Positions 19,497 through 29,944 are shown, counted from the stretch's first letter. The stretch: 64,000 nucleotides of DNA from Girardinichthys multiradiatus (GCF_021462225.1 NC_061804.1:43773975-43837974); one strand, 5' to 3'. Numbers and translations: made by a program. Notes: a model not told the origin generated them from the letters alone.

Positions 19497-19511
19497 TATA
19501 AGGTGCTTTAA
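19392..19511. repeat. Long palindrome: AT microsatellite with unique arms
   Basis: TTAAAGCACCTTATATGTG at the left is followed by about 80 bases of TA-rich repeat and then the exact reverse complement CACATATAAGGTGCTTTAA, so the whole 120 bases can fold into one hairpin. The arm sequence is not itself microsatellite. Confidence 0.85.
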
Positions 19512-19868
19512 GGTGGCACAGTTGGTAGCACTGTTGCCTTGCAGCAAGAAGGTCCTGGGTTCGATTCCCATCCAGGGGTCTTTCTGCATGGAGTTTGCAT
19601 GTTCTCCCCGTGCATGTGTGGGTTCTCACCGGGTACTCTGGCTTCCTCCCACAGTCCAAAGACATGCCTGTTAGGTTAATTGGTCTCTCTAAATTGCCCT
19701 TAGGTGTATGAACGAGTGTGTGCATGGTTGTTTGTGTGTTGCCCTGCGATGGACTGGCGACCTGTCCAGGGTGTACCCTGCCTCTCGCCCATAGACTGCT
19801 GGAGATAGGCACCAGCTCCCCTGCGACCCACTATGGAATAAGCGGTAGAAAATGACTGACTGACTGAC
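19511..19868 (+). repeat. tRNA-derived SINE with GACT-repeat tail
   Basis: Box A-like GGCACAGTTGGTAGCACTG and box B GGTTCGATTCCC form a tRNA-like head. A conserved body (TGCATGTTCTCCCCGTG) follows, then a LINE-like tail (GACTGGCGACCTGTCCAGG ... AGATAGGCACCAGC) that ends in GACTGACTGACT. This is a typical teleost SINE layout (HE1/V-SINE-like). RNA polymerase III would transcribe it. Confidence 0.85.
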
Positions 19869-19985
19869 TATACATATATATATATGTATATATATACATA
19901 TATATATATATGACTATACATATATATATATGTATATATATACATATATATATATACACATATATATATATATATATACACACAT
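19869..19985. repeat. TA-rich microsatellite with ~50-bp duplication
   Basis: A GACTATACATATATATATATG unit is repeated about 50 bases apart within (TA)n/(CA)n sequence. Confidence 0.8.
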
Positions 19986-20125
19986 TTTAGTTACTGCATT
20001 TATGCCTAACCCTGACAAACGTCTCTAGGAAACATACCAGGAAATGTCCTAAATAGATAAGAAGTACACACATACACATGCACCTATATACACATTTACA
20101 CAGCAAATAGTCATATTAAACGACA

Positions 20126-20551
20126 TCATTGCCGGTAAAATGCTACAATCCGTCTCCTTACACAAGAAATCATACATGATTTCATGTCGCTGCTGTCAAT
20201 CCTTCTAAGGATCCGGCGTCTCTTCTCCAGTGGTCTGTCGTAGCCCAGCCACAAACTAAGATGCGGGTTTTCCTCCGTTGGCTTTTTGTCCACAAAATGA
20301 AACGAGCATACATACAGCGTTTTGGGTGGTCTCTTCAAATTCAGATTTTTCAGCCACATTCTTTTTTTACCCTCATCGGTGGGCAGACGATGAAAACTGT
20401 ACCGCTTTTCACAAGAACACTGACTTTTAGTATTAGGCGCATGTTCAACGCACTGTTGTTGAAGCCACAAATTAAGCTTGGTCTGGTTATTAGTACAGCC
20501 ACGAACAGCGCAACACGTACCAGAGCTCCGCAAAGACATTTTAGAAAACAA
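20126..20551 (-). CDS. THAP-domain transposon protein
   Basis: The product is 141 residues. An N-terminal C2CH THAP zinc finger is readable: CCAVRGC, FHRLP, WLKNLNL, then VCSFHF and the closing PTEENPHLSLWLGY. THAP domains bind the terminal repeats of several DNA transposon superfamilies. Only the DNA-binding part is present; the catalytic domain that should follow is absent, either in a lost exon or deleted. It faces the SWIM-type fragment from the opposite end of the element. Confidence 0.75.
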   Translation of the reverse strand: MFSKMSLRSSGTCCAVRGCTNNQTKLNLWLQQQCVEHAPNTKSQCSCEKRYSFHRLPTDEGKKRMWLKNLNLKRPPKTLYVCSFHFVDKKPTEENPHLSLWLGYDRPLEKRRRILRRIDSSDMKSCMISCVRRRIVAFYRQ

Positions 20552-20851
20552 AACTTTTGCTTGATATCCTCTAGAAAACGCAACTGTAACTTTTAAACTA
20601 TAAGCAGATTAGCAACGAACCACAAGCAAGAGCAGTAAGACTAGCTTAAAACTACTTCCGGTGTTCCGCCGGAAGTTCTACCCATAATCGTAACTACATA
20701 GGCCCTCCCAGGAATAAGGTGGATAGGTCCAATGATTTCCAATGCATAATTGAATACAAAAGAATAATACAAAAGAAGAAAGATTACCTAAGGCCTTAGG
20801 GAGAGACTCAGATCAGCAAAGCTAGACTGTATTCACTGAGTGGTCTGTCTG

Positions 20852-21540
20852 TGTCACGGTGGGGTTTTGGAGTGGACCGAAGCGCAGACAAGAGCTTGGA
20901 AGCAGTATTTCAAAAAGCAGTCTCAGCTTTAATCAAAAAAAGTCAAAATGTAACAAAAACACTGCAGGAGATCCAAACACTTACATTTCACACACTGCAG
21001 GAACATGGAAACTCAAGGCAGGGACGAGGATAAAGGGTCGAGTTGTAACGCAAGGAACCCACAAAAACATAATGAAACAAACCAACTAATATGCAGAGAG
21101 AAAACAAAGGCAGGTAATCAAAGGAACTAAGGACAGGTGAGGCAAGGAGGCAGGAAGGCAGAGGGAACAGGTGAACCTAATACAAGTAATTAACAAGACA
21201 CCAAGCAGACCTAAAACAAAACTATAAACAAAGATAAAAATAAAGCATAAGAATCAGGGATAAACATGAACTGAAGGAAACTGAGAAACTGAAGGGAACA
21301 TAAGAAACACCAAACCTAAAAACGAACAAGGAACCCATAAAGCAAACCAGATTACAGAGCAATGAAACCTAACACCACACAGACTGAACAGACAGGAAGG
21401 GAAGCAGAGAACACAAGGACTAGGATGTAAACAAACAAAATGTAAACAATAAGTAAACACAACCTGACCAGAGGGGCTGGAGAAATATGATAATCAGTAA
21501 ACAAAATAAAACTCAAAGTCCAAACTGTCACATCCTGACA
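20852..21540. mobile_element. Solo LTR (689 bp) with 5-bp target duplication
   Basis: The termini TGTCACGG...CCTGACA form inverted ends. GTCTG is duplicated at 20847-20851 and 21541-21545, and the 3' LTR of the ERV shows the empty site. No coding sequence inside. It is a Gypsy- or retrovirus-type LTR left after LTR-LTR recombination. Confidence 0.88.
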
Positions 21541-21871
21541 GTCTGACCATCAGTATTAAAAGGTTTTTATATCCTCAACAAACTTCAAAGCTGACTGCTG
21601 AAACCTCCCCTCCAAGAATTATTTACGAAGTCTGTGTCACCGCTGTAAATTAGTCAACCCCCATGGGAGTACTTAATAATCTATACCATACCCAACAGCC
21701 GGCATTTACTGCTTACAGCTGCTGGCGAACATCCTGACCTTTTTCCAGCCTGAACCCTGCTGTGACCTCTCTCTCTCCCTGCGGTCCACAATACACGATA
21801 TATTTCAGTTTTATGCATACACATGCAAACTGAACACATAGAATGAAACTAAATTATTTTAATTCTCAACA

Positions 21872-22034
21872 GTAGCGATGCACCCAGCATGTCTTCGATT
21901 CGTATATCTTCTGATCTTTTATATTAGCAAGATCCTCAGCTTTGTCAAGCTCTTCCGGGAATGGCCAGTGTGGAGAACAAAAGTAATTCACAACACATGT
22001 TGTCTCAAGGCACTTCACAACAGTCAGGTACATA
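21872..22034. other. ERV right flank and LINE 3' tail
   Basis: From about 21985 the minus strand reads GTGAAGTGCCTTGAGACAAC, the same 3' tail as the L2-type LINE at 27320-27360. The tail continues beyond the Tc1 element at 23645-23690, so Tc1 inserted into it. The flank before it is unassigned. Confidence 0.6.
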
Positions 22035-23644
22035 CAGGTCCTTCTCAAAATATTAGCATATTGTGATAAAGTTCATTATTTTCCATAATGTCATGATGAA
22101 AATTTAACATTCATATATTTTAGATTAATTGCACACTAACTGAAATATTTCAGGTCTTTTATTGTCTTAATATGGATGATTTTGGCATACAGCTCATGAA
22201 AACCCAAAATTCCTATCTCACAAAATTAGCATATTATTAAAAGGGTCTCTAAACGAGCTATGAACCTAATCATCTGAATCAACGAGTTAACTCTAAACAC
22301 CTGCAAAATATTCCTGAGGCCTATAAAACTCCCAGCCTGGTTCATCACTCAAAACCCCAATCATGGGTAAGACTGCCGACCTGACTGCTGTCCAGAAGGC
22401 CACTATTGACACCCTCAAGCAAGAGGGTAAGACACAGAAAGAAATTTCTGAACGAATAGGCTGTTCCCAGAGTGCTGTATCAAGGCATCTCAGTGGGAAG
22501 TCTGTGGGAAGGAAAAAGTGTGGCAGAAAACGCTGCACAACGAGAAGAGGTGACCAGACCCTGAGGAAGATTGTGGAGAAGGGCCGATTCCAGACCTTGG
22601 GGGACCTGCGGAAGCAGTGGACTGAGTCTGGAGTAGAAACATCCAGAGCCACCGTGCACAGGCGTGTGCAGGAAATGGGCTACAGGTGCCGCATTTCCCA
22701 GGTCAAGCCACTTTTGAACCAGAAACAGCGGCAGAAGCACCTGACCTGGGCTACAGAGAAGCAGCACTGGACTGTTGCTCAGTGGTCCAAAGTACATTTT
22801 TCAGATGAAAGCAAATTCTGCATGTCATTCGGAAATCAAGGTGCCAGAGTCTGGAGGAAGACTGGGGAGAAGGAAATGCCAAAATGCCAGAAGTCCAGTG
22901 TCAAGTACCCACAGTCAGTGATGGTCTGGGGTGCCGTGTCAGCTGCTGGTGTTGGTCCACTGTGTTTTATCAAGGGCAGGGTCAATGCAGCTAGCTATCA
23001 GGAGATTTTGGAGCACTTCATGTTTCCATCTGCTGAAAAGCTTTATGGAGATGAAGATTTCATTTTTCAGCACGACCTGGCACCTGCTCACAGTGCCAAA
23101 ACCACTGGTAAATGGTTTACTGACCATGGTATCACTGTGCTCAATTGGCCTGCCAACTCTCCTGACCTGAACCCCATAGAGAATCTGTGGGATATTGTGA
23201 AGAGAACGTTGAGAGACTCAAGACCCAACACTCTGGATGAGCTAAAGGCTGCTATCGAAGCATCCTGGGCCTCCATAAGACCTCAGCAGTGCCACAGGCT
23301 GATTGCCTCTATGCCACGCCGCATTGAAGCAGTCATTTCTGCAAAAGGATTCCCGACCAAGTATTGAGTGCATAACTGTACATGATTATTTGAAGGTGTA
23401 CGTTTTTTGTATTAAAAACACTTTTCTTTTATTGGTCAGATGAAATATGCTAATTTTGTGAGATGGGAATTTTGGGTTTTTATGAGCTGTATGCCAAAAT
23501 CATCCGTATTAAGACAATAAAAGACCTGAAATATTTCAGTTAGTGTGCAATGAATCTAAAATATATGAATGTTAAATTTTCATCATGACAATATGGAAAA
23601 TAATGAACTTTATCACAATATGCTAATATTTTGAGAAGGACCTG
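22035..23644 (+). mobile_element. Tc1-like transposon, complete (1,610 bp) with long inverted repeats
   Basis: TA-CAGGTCCTTCTC at the left and GAGAAGGACCTG-TA at the right give a TA target duplication. The inverted repeats extend about 215 bases and contain a second pair of matching blocks. The transposase frame inside is uninterrupted. Confidence 0.95.
22363..23367 (+). CDS. Tc1-family transposase, apparently intact
   Basis: The product is 334 residues, a normal full length for Tc1 transposases. Two N-terminal helix-turn-helix domains (about 1-45 and 65-110) recognise the inverted repeats, with GRKKCGRKRC between them acting as AT-hook/nuclear signal. The DDE catalytic triad is present: Asp148 in FSDESK, Asp238 in QHDLAPAH and Glu273 in NPIENLW, with 34 residues between the last two (DD34E). 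The segment QHDLAPAH replaces the commoner QDNAPxH wording, and the copy at 28661 shares this change, so it is a family trait. No stop or frameshift is visible, so this copy could encode an active enzyme. Confidence 0.93.
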   Translation: MGKTADLTAVQKATIDTLKQEGKTQKEISERIGCSQSAVSRHLSGKSVGRKKCGRKRCTTRRGDQTLRKIVEKGRFQTLGDLRKQWTESGVETSRATVHRRVQEMGYRCRISQVKPLLNQKQRQKHLTWATEKQHWTVAQWSKVHFSDESKFCMSFGNQGARVWRKTGEKEMPKCQKSSVKYPQSVMVWGAVSAAGVGPLCFIKGRVNAASYQEILEHFMFPSAEKLYGDEDFIFQHDLAPAHSAKTTGKWFTDHGITVLNWPANSPDLNPIENLWDIVKRTLRDSRPNTLDELKAAIEASWASIRPQQCHRLIASMPRRIEAVISAKGFPTKY

Positions 23645-23690
23645 TACATTCCAATTAATACTAACAATTGAACAGTGCAGTTGAAGAGTA

Positions 23691-23990
23691 AAAGGCATGG
23701 CTGTTGAAAGTAAATCTTTGAGCTTCCTGGGGATTATTTTAGTGGAGGCTTGTCATACAGAATACCCACAATCTGTTGAGATGTCTTTAAAAGATTCATA
23801 TGATATATATTCTGCCTTTTACATGGTAACAAGTCCATCATTTCTAAAAGCTCACCAAATGTTGTGAAAAACAACCTGCCCAAAGCAACTTATCCACAGC
23901 AACTGATTATCATTTGTGCTATTAGGCAGATTATTTGATTCTCACAGAGCCACCTCCTCCGGCCGGTAGGGTTTTTGTACACTGGCCCAA
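23691..23990. other. Unassigned stretch
   Basis: I recognise nothing here beyond ordinary AT-rich fish DNA. Confidence 0.4.
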
Positions 23991-24240
23991 CAGTGCCTTG
24001 CAAAATTATTCATACCCCTTTTTCTTATTATGTCAAGTTACAACCCTCAAACCTCAATGTGCTTTTATTTTTTGTGAGTGGCCAACATAAAGTAATGAAT
24101 AGTTGTGAAGTCGAGGGACAATTTTGCAAGCTCACCAATTTTGGTGATCAGCTCCCCTGATCCAATACTTTATTGAACCACCTTTCTGTGCAGTTACACC
24201 TTCAGGTCTTTTGGGGTATGTCTCCACTAGTTTTTCAAAT
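23991..24240 (-). mobile_element. Tc1-like fragment (one end)
   Basis: CAGTGCCTTGCAAAATTATTC and the following block match the ends and flank of the other 'TTCATACCCC' Tc1 family (49.8 and 61.3 kb). The sequence breaks off after CACTAGTTTTTCAAAT, so only about 250 bases remain. Confidence 0.7.
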
Positions 24241-25054
24241 CTCGATATTGGAGAACCTCCAATAGTAGATGGGGCTGTCAGGGGCGGACTGGGGAGTAAA
24301 AGTGGCCCGAGAATTCCTGACAAACTGACCCATTTCTAACTTTTGGGTTGAAATTTAAACCTATAAATATATATACCCTACCCACATAGTTACAGTGCTA
24401 TTGTGACAATTTGTATTCTCAGATGGCCAATATAATTTATAGCAACAATATATATGTATACATATTTAGCCTGTGGTAAAATATAACCAGTGGTCGGCTG
24501 TAACGAAGTTGCTTGAGAACTGTACTTAAGTAAAGTTTTTGAGAATCTGTACTTTACCTGAGTAATATTTTTTTGGGAAACGTATTAGTTTCAGTCCTCT
24601 ACAATTAACGATAAAATTGTTCACTTCACTACATTTCTATAAAGGCTTTCGTTACTCGTTACTTCTGTTGGCAGTGTTTGTTAATGTAGTTTGCGTCTAT
24701 TTTGTCCCACCGACAAACTGTAAAATTACACACCACACCCCTATACTGTAGGTGGCAATATGCAGCTTTATACTGCTCGAAATGAAAAAAGGTAATAATT
24801 ATTGTTCTACTAGTGTTGTTGTACAGTGGGTGAGCTCAGGTTTGGCAGGCTGCATACATACTGCATTTTCGCAGATGCAGTAATGATGACTGTACCTGTT
24901 ATAGACGAGAACAACTCTCTACCGGAGCATCCATGGCCTTGCCTTACCTTGTGTCTGTGTGTGCACATATGTGCACGCTCACACACTAGCATACAAGCAT
25001 TTATTACTTGTGCATGTACAATTGATATCAAATTTAAAAATATTGTGGAAAAGT

Positions 25055-25297
25055 CAAATCCCTCCAGCGTGTCCTAGGCCGTCCCCTGGGCCTCCTCCCG
25101 GTGGAACTTAACTGGAACACCTCCCAAGGGAGGCGTCCAGGAGGCATCCGGTAAAGATGCCCGAGCCACCTCAACTGGCTCCTCTTGATGTGCAGGAACA
25201 GCGGCTCTACTCCGAGCTCCTCCCGGATGGGCGAACTCCTCAACCTATCTCTAAGGGAGTGCCCGGCTACCCTACGGAGGAAGCTCATTTCAGCCAC
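25055..25297 (-). pseudogene. LINE copy 1 ORF2, C-terminal region
   Basis: An 87-codon frame reads RRVAGHSLRDRLRSS, RSQLRWLGHLYRMPPGRLP and RRPRGRPRTRWRD, a conserved C-terminal domain of fish LINE ORF2 proteins downstream of the RT. Its extreme end is missing compared with the second copy at 35138-35400. It was separated from its RT by the L2 insertion. Confidence 0.75.
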
Positions 25298-25381
25298 TTG
25301 TACCTAGGATCTTGTTCTTTCAGTCATGACCAAATGTTCATGGCCATAGGTGAGGGTAGGAACGTAGACCGACCGGTAAAT

Positions 25382-27383
25382 CTAAAATTGCTTATCTAAA
25401 ATTTTTGAGAAAATAGTTGCTAATCAAATGTGTGAGCACTTACACAGCAATGACCTGTTATTTGTCTGACAGATTCCAGTTTCTTCATGTAAATGATAAA
25501 TCATCTTTAAACTCAAGGGTTAATTGTAGAGTACCACAGGGTTCAGTGCTTGGGCCAATTCTCTTTACTATATATATGCTTCCGATAGGTCAAATTATCA
25601 GGCAGCATAGGATAGATTTTCCCTGTTACGCTGATGATACTCAGCTTTACTTATCCATAAATCCTGATGAACCAAACCAGTTAGATAGACTACAAGCATG
25701 TCTTGAAGACATAAAAACTTGGATGATTTTAAATTGTTTGCTTCTAAATTCAGACAAGACAGAAGTTGTCGTCTGCGGACCGGAGTCTTTAAAAAATAAA
25801 CTGCTTAGTCAATCACTTAACCTGGATGGCATTAAATTGATCTCCGGTAATAAAGTAAAAAACCTTGGTGTTATTTTTGACCAGGACATGTAATTTAAAT
25901 CCCATATTAAACAGGTTTCTAGAATTTCCTTCTTTCACCTCCAGAACATTGCCAAAATTAGAAATATCCTATCCAGGAGTGACGCTGAAAAACTAGTCCA
26001 TGCATTTGTTACTTCAAGGCTGGACTATTGTAATTCTTTACCATCAGGATGTCCACAAAATGCAGTTAAAAGCCTTCAGCTGATTAAAAATGCGTCAGCA
26101 AGAGTTCTGATGAAAATTAAAAAGAGATCATATTTCCCCTACTTTCGCTTCCCTTCATTGACTCCCTGTTAAATCCAGAATAGAATTTAAAATTCTCCTC
26201 CTCACATATAAAGCCCTTAATAATTTAGCTCCATCATATATCAGAGATCTGATTGTTCCATATATTCCTAATAGAGCACTTCGTTCTCAGACTGCAGGTT
26301 TACTGGTGGTTCCTAGAGTCTCTAGAAGTGGAATGGGAGGCAGATCCTTTATTTATTAGGCTCCTCTCCTTTGGAACCAGCTCCCAGTTTTAGTCCGTGA
26401 GGCAGACACCCTGTCTACTTTTAAGGCTAGGCTTAAAACGTTCCTTTTTGATAAAGCTTATAGTTGGCTTAGGTTATCCTGAGCTATCTCTGTAGTTATG
26501 CTGCTATAGGCTTAGACTGCTGGAGAACACAATGACTACGTTCACTCTCTTCACTACATTCTCATACTACTCTCCAATTTTGCATTATTTTGCTGTTATT
26601 TCAGTTTTTAAGTTTATGTCTTCCTAGAAGCTACACCTGGCCTGACTCTGTGTTTACCTGTGACACCTTTCTGGAGAGGGGCATCGCCCAAGCTTCTGCT
26701 GGCAACAACTTAATGCTCACCTTCTATAGATGATCCACTTGGCCCTGTGTTTCAGTGTTTAACTCTTTCTCTCTCCTAGACATAGCAATTGACTGAGCTT
26801 TTACTGTAACTAATTATATGTGCTCTCTTTCAGACTCTAACCTTGAAAACTGGCTCAAAGTTTATCTGTTCTTTCTTTCTAGATGAAACGACTCAAGGAG
26901 CTACATCCATTAACATTTACTTTTCCTTCCCATAGAAAGTACTCCTGGATCAGTGCTTCTGTGTTCTTTTTGTGTCTCTGCTCTGTTCTCTCAAACCCCC
27001 AGTCGGTTGTGGCAGATGGCTGCTCACACTGAGCCTGGTTCTGCTGGAGGTTTCTTCCTGTTAAAAGGGAGTTTTTCCTCTCCACTGTCGCTACATGCAT
27101 GCTCAGTATGAGGGATTGCTGCAAAGTCAACGCAAGTGACTGTCCACTGTCGCTACATGCTCATCCAGGAGGAGTGGCTGCTACAAATCTCTGACTCGAT
27201 GCAATCTGCTGGGTTTCCTTAGATAGAAAAACTTTTTATCCAATTTTAATAAATAACTGAATCTGACTGCACTGTTCAATGATTAGGATTAATTTGAATG
27301 TATGTACCTGACTTTTGTGAAGTGCCTTGAGACAACATGTGTTATGAATTGGCGCTATATAAATAAACTGAATTGAATTGAAT
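25382..27383 (+). mobile_element. L2-like LINE, 5'-truncated, with target duplication
   Basis: TAAAT flanks both sides (25377-25381 and 27384-27388). The 3' end is GGCGCTATATAAATAAACTG followed by a TGAAT repeat, typical of fish L2-type LINEs. The body carries an RT and C-terminal region with frame breaks. Confidence 0.85.
25417..26340 (+). pseudogene. L2-like reverse transcriptase, broken
   Basis: The frame 25417-25893 holds VPQGSVLGPILFTIYM and the catalytic CYADDTQLYLS, then NSDKTEVVV and NLGVIFDQDM, all RT palm/thumb motifs. After the TAA at 25891 the same product continues as SHIKQVSRISFFHLQNIAKI and a SRLDYCNSL segment in the same or a neighbouring frame. The part before 25460 has lost sequence. 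No functional enzyme is encoded. Confidence 0.8.
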
Positions 27384-27388
27384 TAAAT

Positions 27389-28121
27389 CGAGAGCTTCAC
27401 TTTTCGGCTCAGCTCTCTCTTCACCACAATGGACCAGCACAGCGTCCCCAATACTGTGGCAGCCGAACCTATCCGTCTGTCGATCTCCCGCTCCATTCTC
27501 CCTTAACTGGTCCCCAAACCAGACCCCCTCCAGCCCTCGGCTGTGACTAGAAATGGCACGGCTGCCCTTTGTCACCGGTCATTTAGTGCAGGCAGTGCGG
27601 ACCAAACTCCTACTCCGCTTGTACAGAGATCGGATGGCCCCTAATATAGGGCCCCCGACTCCATACTCCTGGAACACCCCCCACAGCCATTCGACACAGT
27701 CGAATGCCTTCTCCAGGTCCACAAAACACATGTGGACCGGTTGGGCAAACTCCCATGAAACCTCGAGTACCCTGTAGAGGGTGCAGTGCTAGTCCGGTGT
27801 TACACGGACGGGACAAAAACCACACTGCTCCCCCTGAAGCTGAGGTTCAACTATCGGCCGGACTCTCCTCTCCAATACCCCTGCGTAGGCCTTAACAGGG
27901 AGACTGAGGAGTGTGATCCCCCTATGGTTGGAACACACCCTCCGGTCACCCTTCTTATGACGTGGGACCACCTCCCCGGTATGCCAGTCCAGAGGCACTG
28001 TTCCCGACCGCCACTCAATGTTTAAGAGACGTGTGAACCATGGAAACTTATGGACACAAAACAAATATCTCAAAAAGGCATTGACAATGCTGTTCTTAAT
28101 CTTGTGGTCCAAGGACTCCAC
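27389..28121 (-). pseudogene. LINE copy 1 reverse transcriptase, N-terminal part
   Basis: Minus-strand frame 27789-28121 reads DWHTGEVVPRHKKGDRRVCSNHRGITLLSL and a GEQCGF end, the fingers of an APE-type LINE RT. Further pieces lie in other frames down to 27389. The catalytic FADD region is not readable in one frame. Numerous indels mark an old copy. Confidence 0.75.
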
Positions 28122-28135
28122 CCATGTAACTGTGT

Positions 28136-28332
28136 AATTTTAGTGGTCTGGAGGGACCATAGATGGAGAATGGCAGCCACACTTCCCCCACTGAGTGTGA
28201 CTAAGAAGTAAATGAATAATGCATGAAATTGTAAAGCGTCTTTAAAGATCTAAAACGGTGCTTTATATAGGAATAAAGCATTGTTGTAAGTATTCAGTAC
28301 TTTAACTTAAGTAATCAAGTCAAGTTAATTTA
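28136..28332. other. Unassigned stretch with a LINE-tail-like end
   Basis: Contains AAATTGTAAAGCGTCTTTAA and GGTGCTTTATATAGG, typical of a LINE 3' tail, but no clear boundaries. Confidence 0.4.
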
Positions 28333-29942
28333 CAGGTCCTTCTCAAAATATTAGCATATTGTGATAAAGTTCATTATTTTCCATAATGTCATGATGAAAA
28401 TTTAACATTCATATATTTTAGATTCATTGCACACTAACTGAAATATTTCAGGTCTTTTATTGTCTTAATACGGATGATTTTGGCATACAGCTCATGAAAA
28501 CCCAAAATTCCTATCTCACAAAATTAGCATATCATTAAAAGGGTCTCTAAACGAGTTATGAACCTAATCATCTGAATCAACGAGTTAACTCTAAACACCT
28601 GCAAAAGATTCCTGAGGCCTTTAAAACTCCCAGCCTGGTTCATCACTCAAAACCCCAATCATAGGTAAGACTGCTGACCTGACTGCTGTCCAGAAGGCCA
28701 CTATTGACACCCTCAAGCAAGAGGGTAAGACACAGAAAGAAATTTCTGAACGAATAGGCTGTTCCCAGAGTGCTGTATCAAGGCACCTCAGTGGGAAGTC
28801 TGTGGGAAGGAAAAAGTGTGGCAGAAAACGCTGCACAACGAGAAGAGGTGACTGGACCCTGAGGAAGATTGTGGAGAAGGGCCGATTCCAGACCTTGGGG
28901 GACCTGCGGAAGCAGTGGACTGAGTCTGGAGTAGAAACATCCAGAGCCACCGTGCACAGGCGTGTGCAGGAAATGGGCTACAGGTGCCGCATTCCCCAGG
29001 TCAAGCCACTTTTGAACCAGAAACAGCGGCAGAAGCGCCTGACCTGGGCTACAGAGAAGCAGCACTGGACTGTTGCTCAGTGGTCCAAAGTACTTTTTTC
29101 GGATGAAAGCAAATTCTGCATATCATTCGGAAATCAAGGTGCCAGAGTCTGGAGGAAGACTGGGGAGAAGGAAATGCCAAAATGCCAGAAGTCCAGTGTC
29201 AAGTACCCACAGTCAGTGATGGTCTGGGGTGCCCTGTCAGCTGCTGGTGTTGGTCCACTGTGTTTTATCAAGGGCATGGTCAATGCAGCTAGCTATCAGG
29301 AGATTTTGGAGCACTTCATGCTTCCATCTGCTGAAAAGCTTTATGGAGATGAAGATTTCATTTTTCAGCACGACCTGGCACCTGCTCACAGTGCTAAAAC
29401 CACTGGTAAATGGTTTACTGACCATGGTATCACTGTGCTCAATTGGCCTGCCAACTCTCCTGACCTGAACCCCATAGAGAATCTGTGGGATATTGTGAAG
29501 AGAACGTTGAGAGACTCAAGACCCAACACTCTGGATGAGCTAAAGGCTGCTATCGAAGCATCCTGGGCCTCCATAAGACCTTAGCAGTGCCACAGGCTGA
29601 TTGCCTCTATGCCAAGCCGCATTGAAGTAGTCATTTCTGCAAAAGGATTCCCGACCAAGTATTGAGTGCATAACTGTACATGATTATTTAAAGGTTGAAA
29701 TTTTTTGTATTAAAAACACTTTTCTTTTATTGGTCGGATGAAATATGCTAATTTTGTGAGATAGGAATTTTGGGTTTTCATGAGCTGTATGCCAAAATCA
29801 TCCATATTAAGACAATAAAAGACCTGAAATATTTCAGTTAGTGTGCAATGAATCTAAAATATATGAATGTTAAATTTTCAGCATGACATTATGGAAAATA
29901 TTGAACTTTATCACAATATGCTAATATTTTGAGAAGGACCTG
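28333..29942 (+). mobile_element. Tc1-like transposon, second copy (1,610 bp)
   Basis: Same family and exactly the same length as the copy at 22035, with TA target duplication (28331-28332 and 29943-29944) and the same long inverted repeats. Confidence 0.95.
28661..29665 (+). pseudogene. Tc1-family transposase, inactivated
   Basis: Aligned with the intact gene at 22363 codon for codon, this copy keeps the frame throughout but has ATA instead of ATG at its start (28661-28663) and TAG instead of CAG at codon 308 (29582-29584). The DDE residues themselves are retained. A shortened product could start at a downstream Met (28802). Few other substitutions separate the copies, so both inserted recently or derive from a young burst. 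Confidence 0.92.
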
Positions 29943-29944
29943 TA

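Larger units (their letters stand above)
18969..20722. mobile_element. Two-gene DNA transposon remnant (ISL2EU-like) inserted in the LTR
   Basis: The termini CCACCTTATTCCT and AGGAATAAGGTGG are inverted repeats. The flanking AT dinucleotides (18967-18968 and 20723-20724) compared with the uninterrupted LTR show a two-base AT target duplication. A plus-strand SWIM/YqaJ-type protein and a minus-strand THAP protein start from opposite ends. The combination resembles the ISL2EU superfamily as I remember it. Confidence 0.65.
11250..21871 (-). mobile_element. Nested class I (gamma/epsilon-like) endogenous retrovirus
   Basis: Two LTRs in the same orientation (11250-11817 and the interrupted 18847-21871) bound minus-strand remnants of gag, protease, RT, integrase and env in retroviral order, with a tRNA-His-type primer site next to the 5' LTR. 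Both LTRs begin and end TGTTGA...TCAACA. The flanking bases GAAG (left) and GTAG (right) may be a four-base target duplication with one change. Comparing the last ~310 LTR bases by eye I count about 14 substitutions, so the insertion is not young. All genes are broken. Confidence 0.85.
18847..21871 (-). repeat. 5' LTR of the ERV, split into three pieces
   Basis: The LTR pieces are 18847-18968, 20723-20851 and 21541-21871; together they rebuild the 568-bp 3' LTR. The first gap is filled by a THAP/SWIM DNA transposon, the second by a solo LTR. Confidence 0.85.
25055..28135 (-). mobile_element. LINE copy 1 (APE-type non-LTR element), split by an L2-like LINE
   Basis: The minus strand 27389-28135 reads RT segments and 25055-25376 reads the C-terminal end (QLRWLGHLYRMPPGRLPWE). 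The two parts join exactly at the L2 insertion, as the uninterrupted copy at 35.6 kb shows. The 5' half is absent, the usual LINE truncation. Confidence 0.8.

Noticed and set aside
19400..19510. Frames rich in Tyr/Ile on both strands
   Set aside because: They are translations of the TA microsatellite and have no coding meaning.
22293..22652. Minus-strand ORFs opposite the Tc1 transposase
   Set aside because: Present in both Tc1 copies only because the sense strand is conserved.
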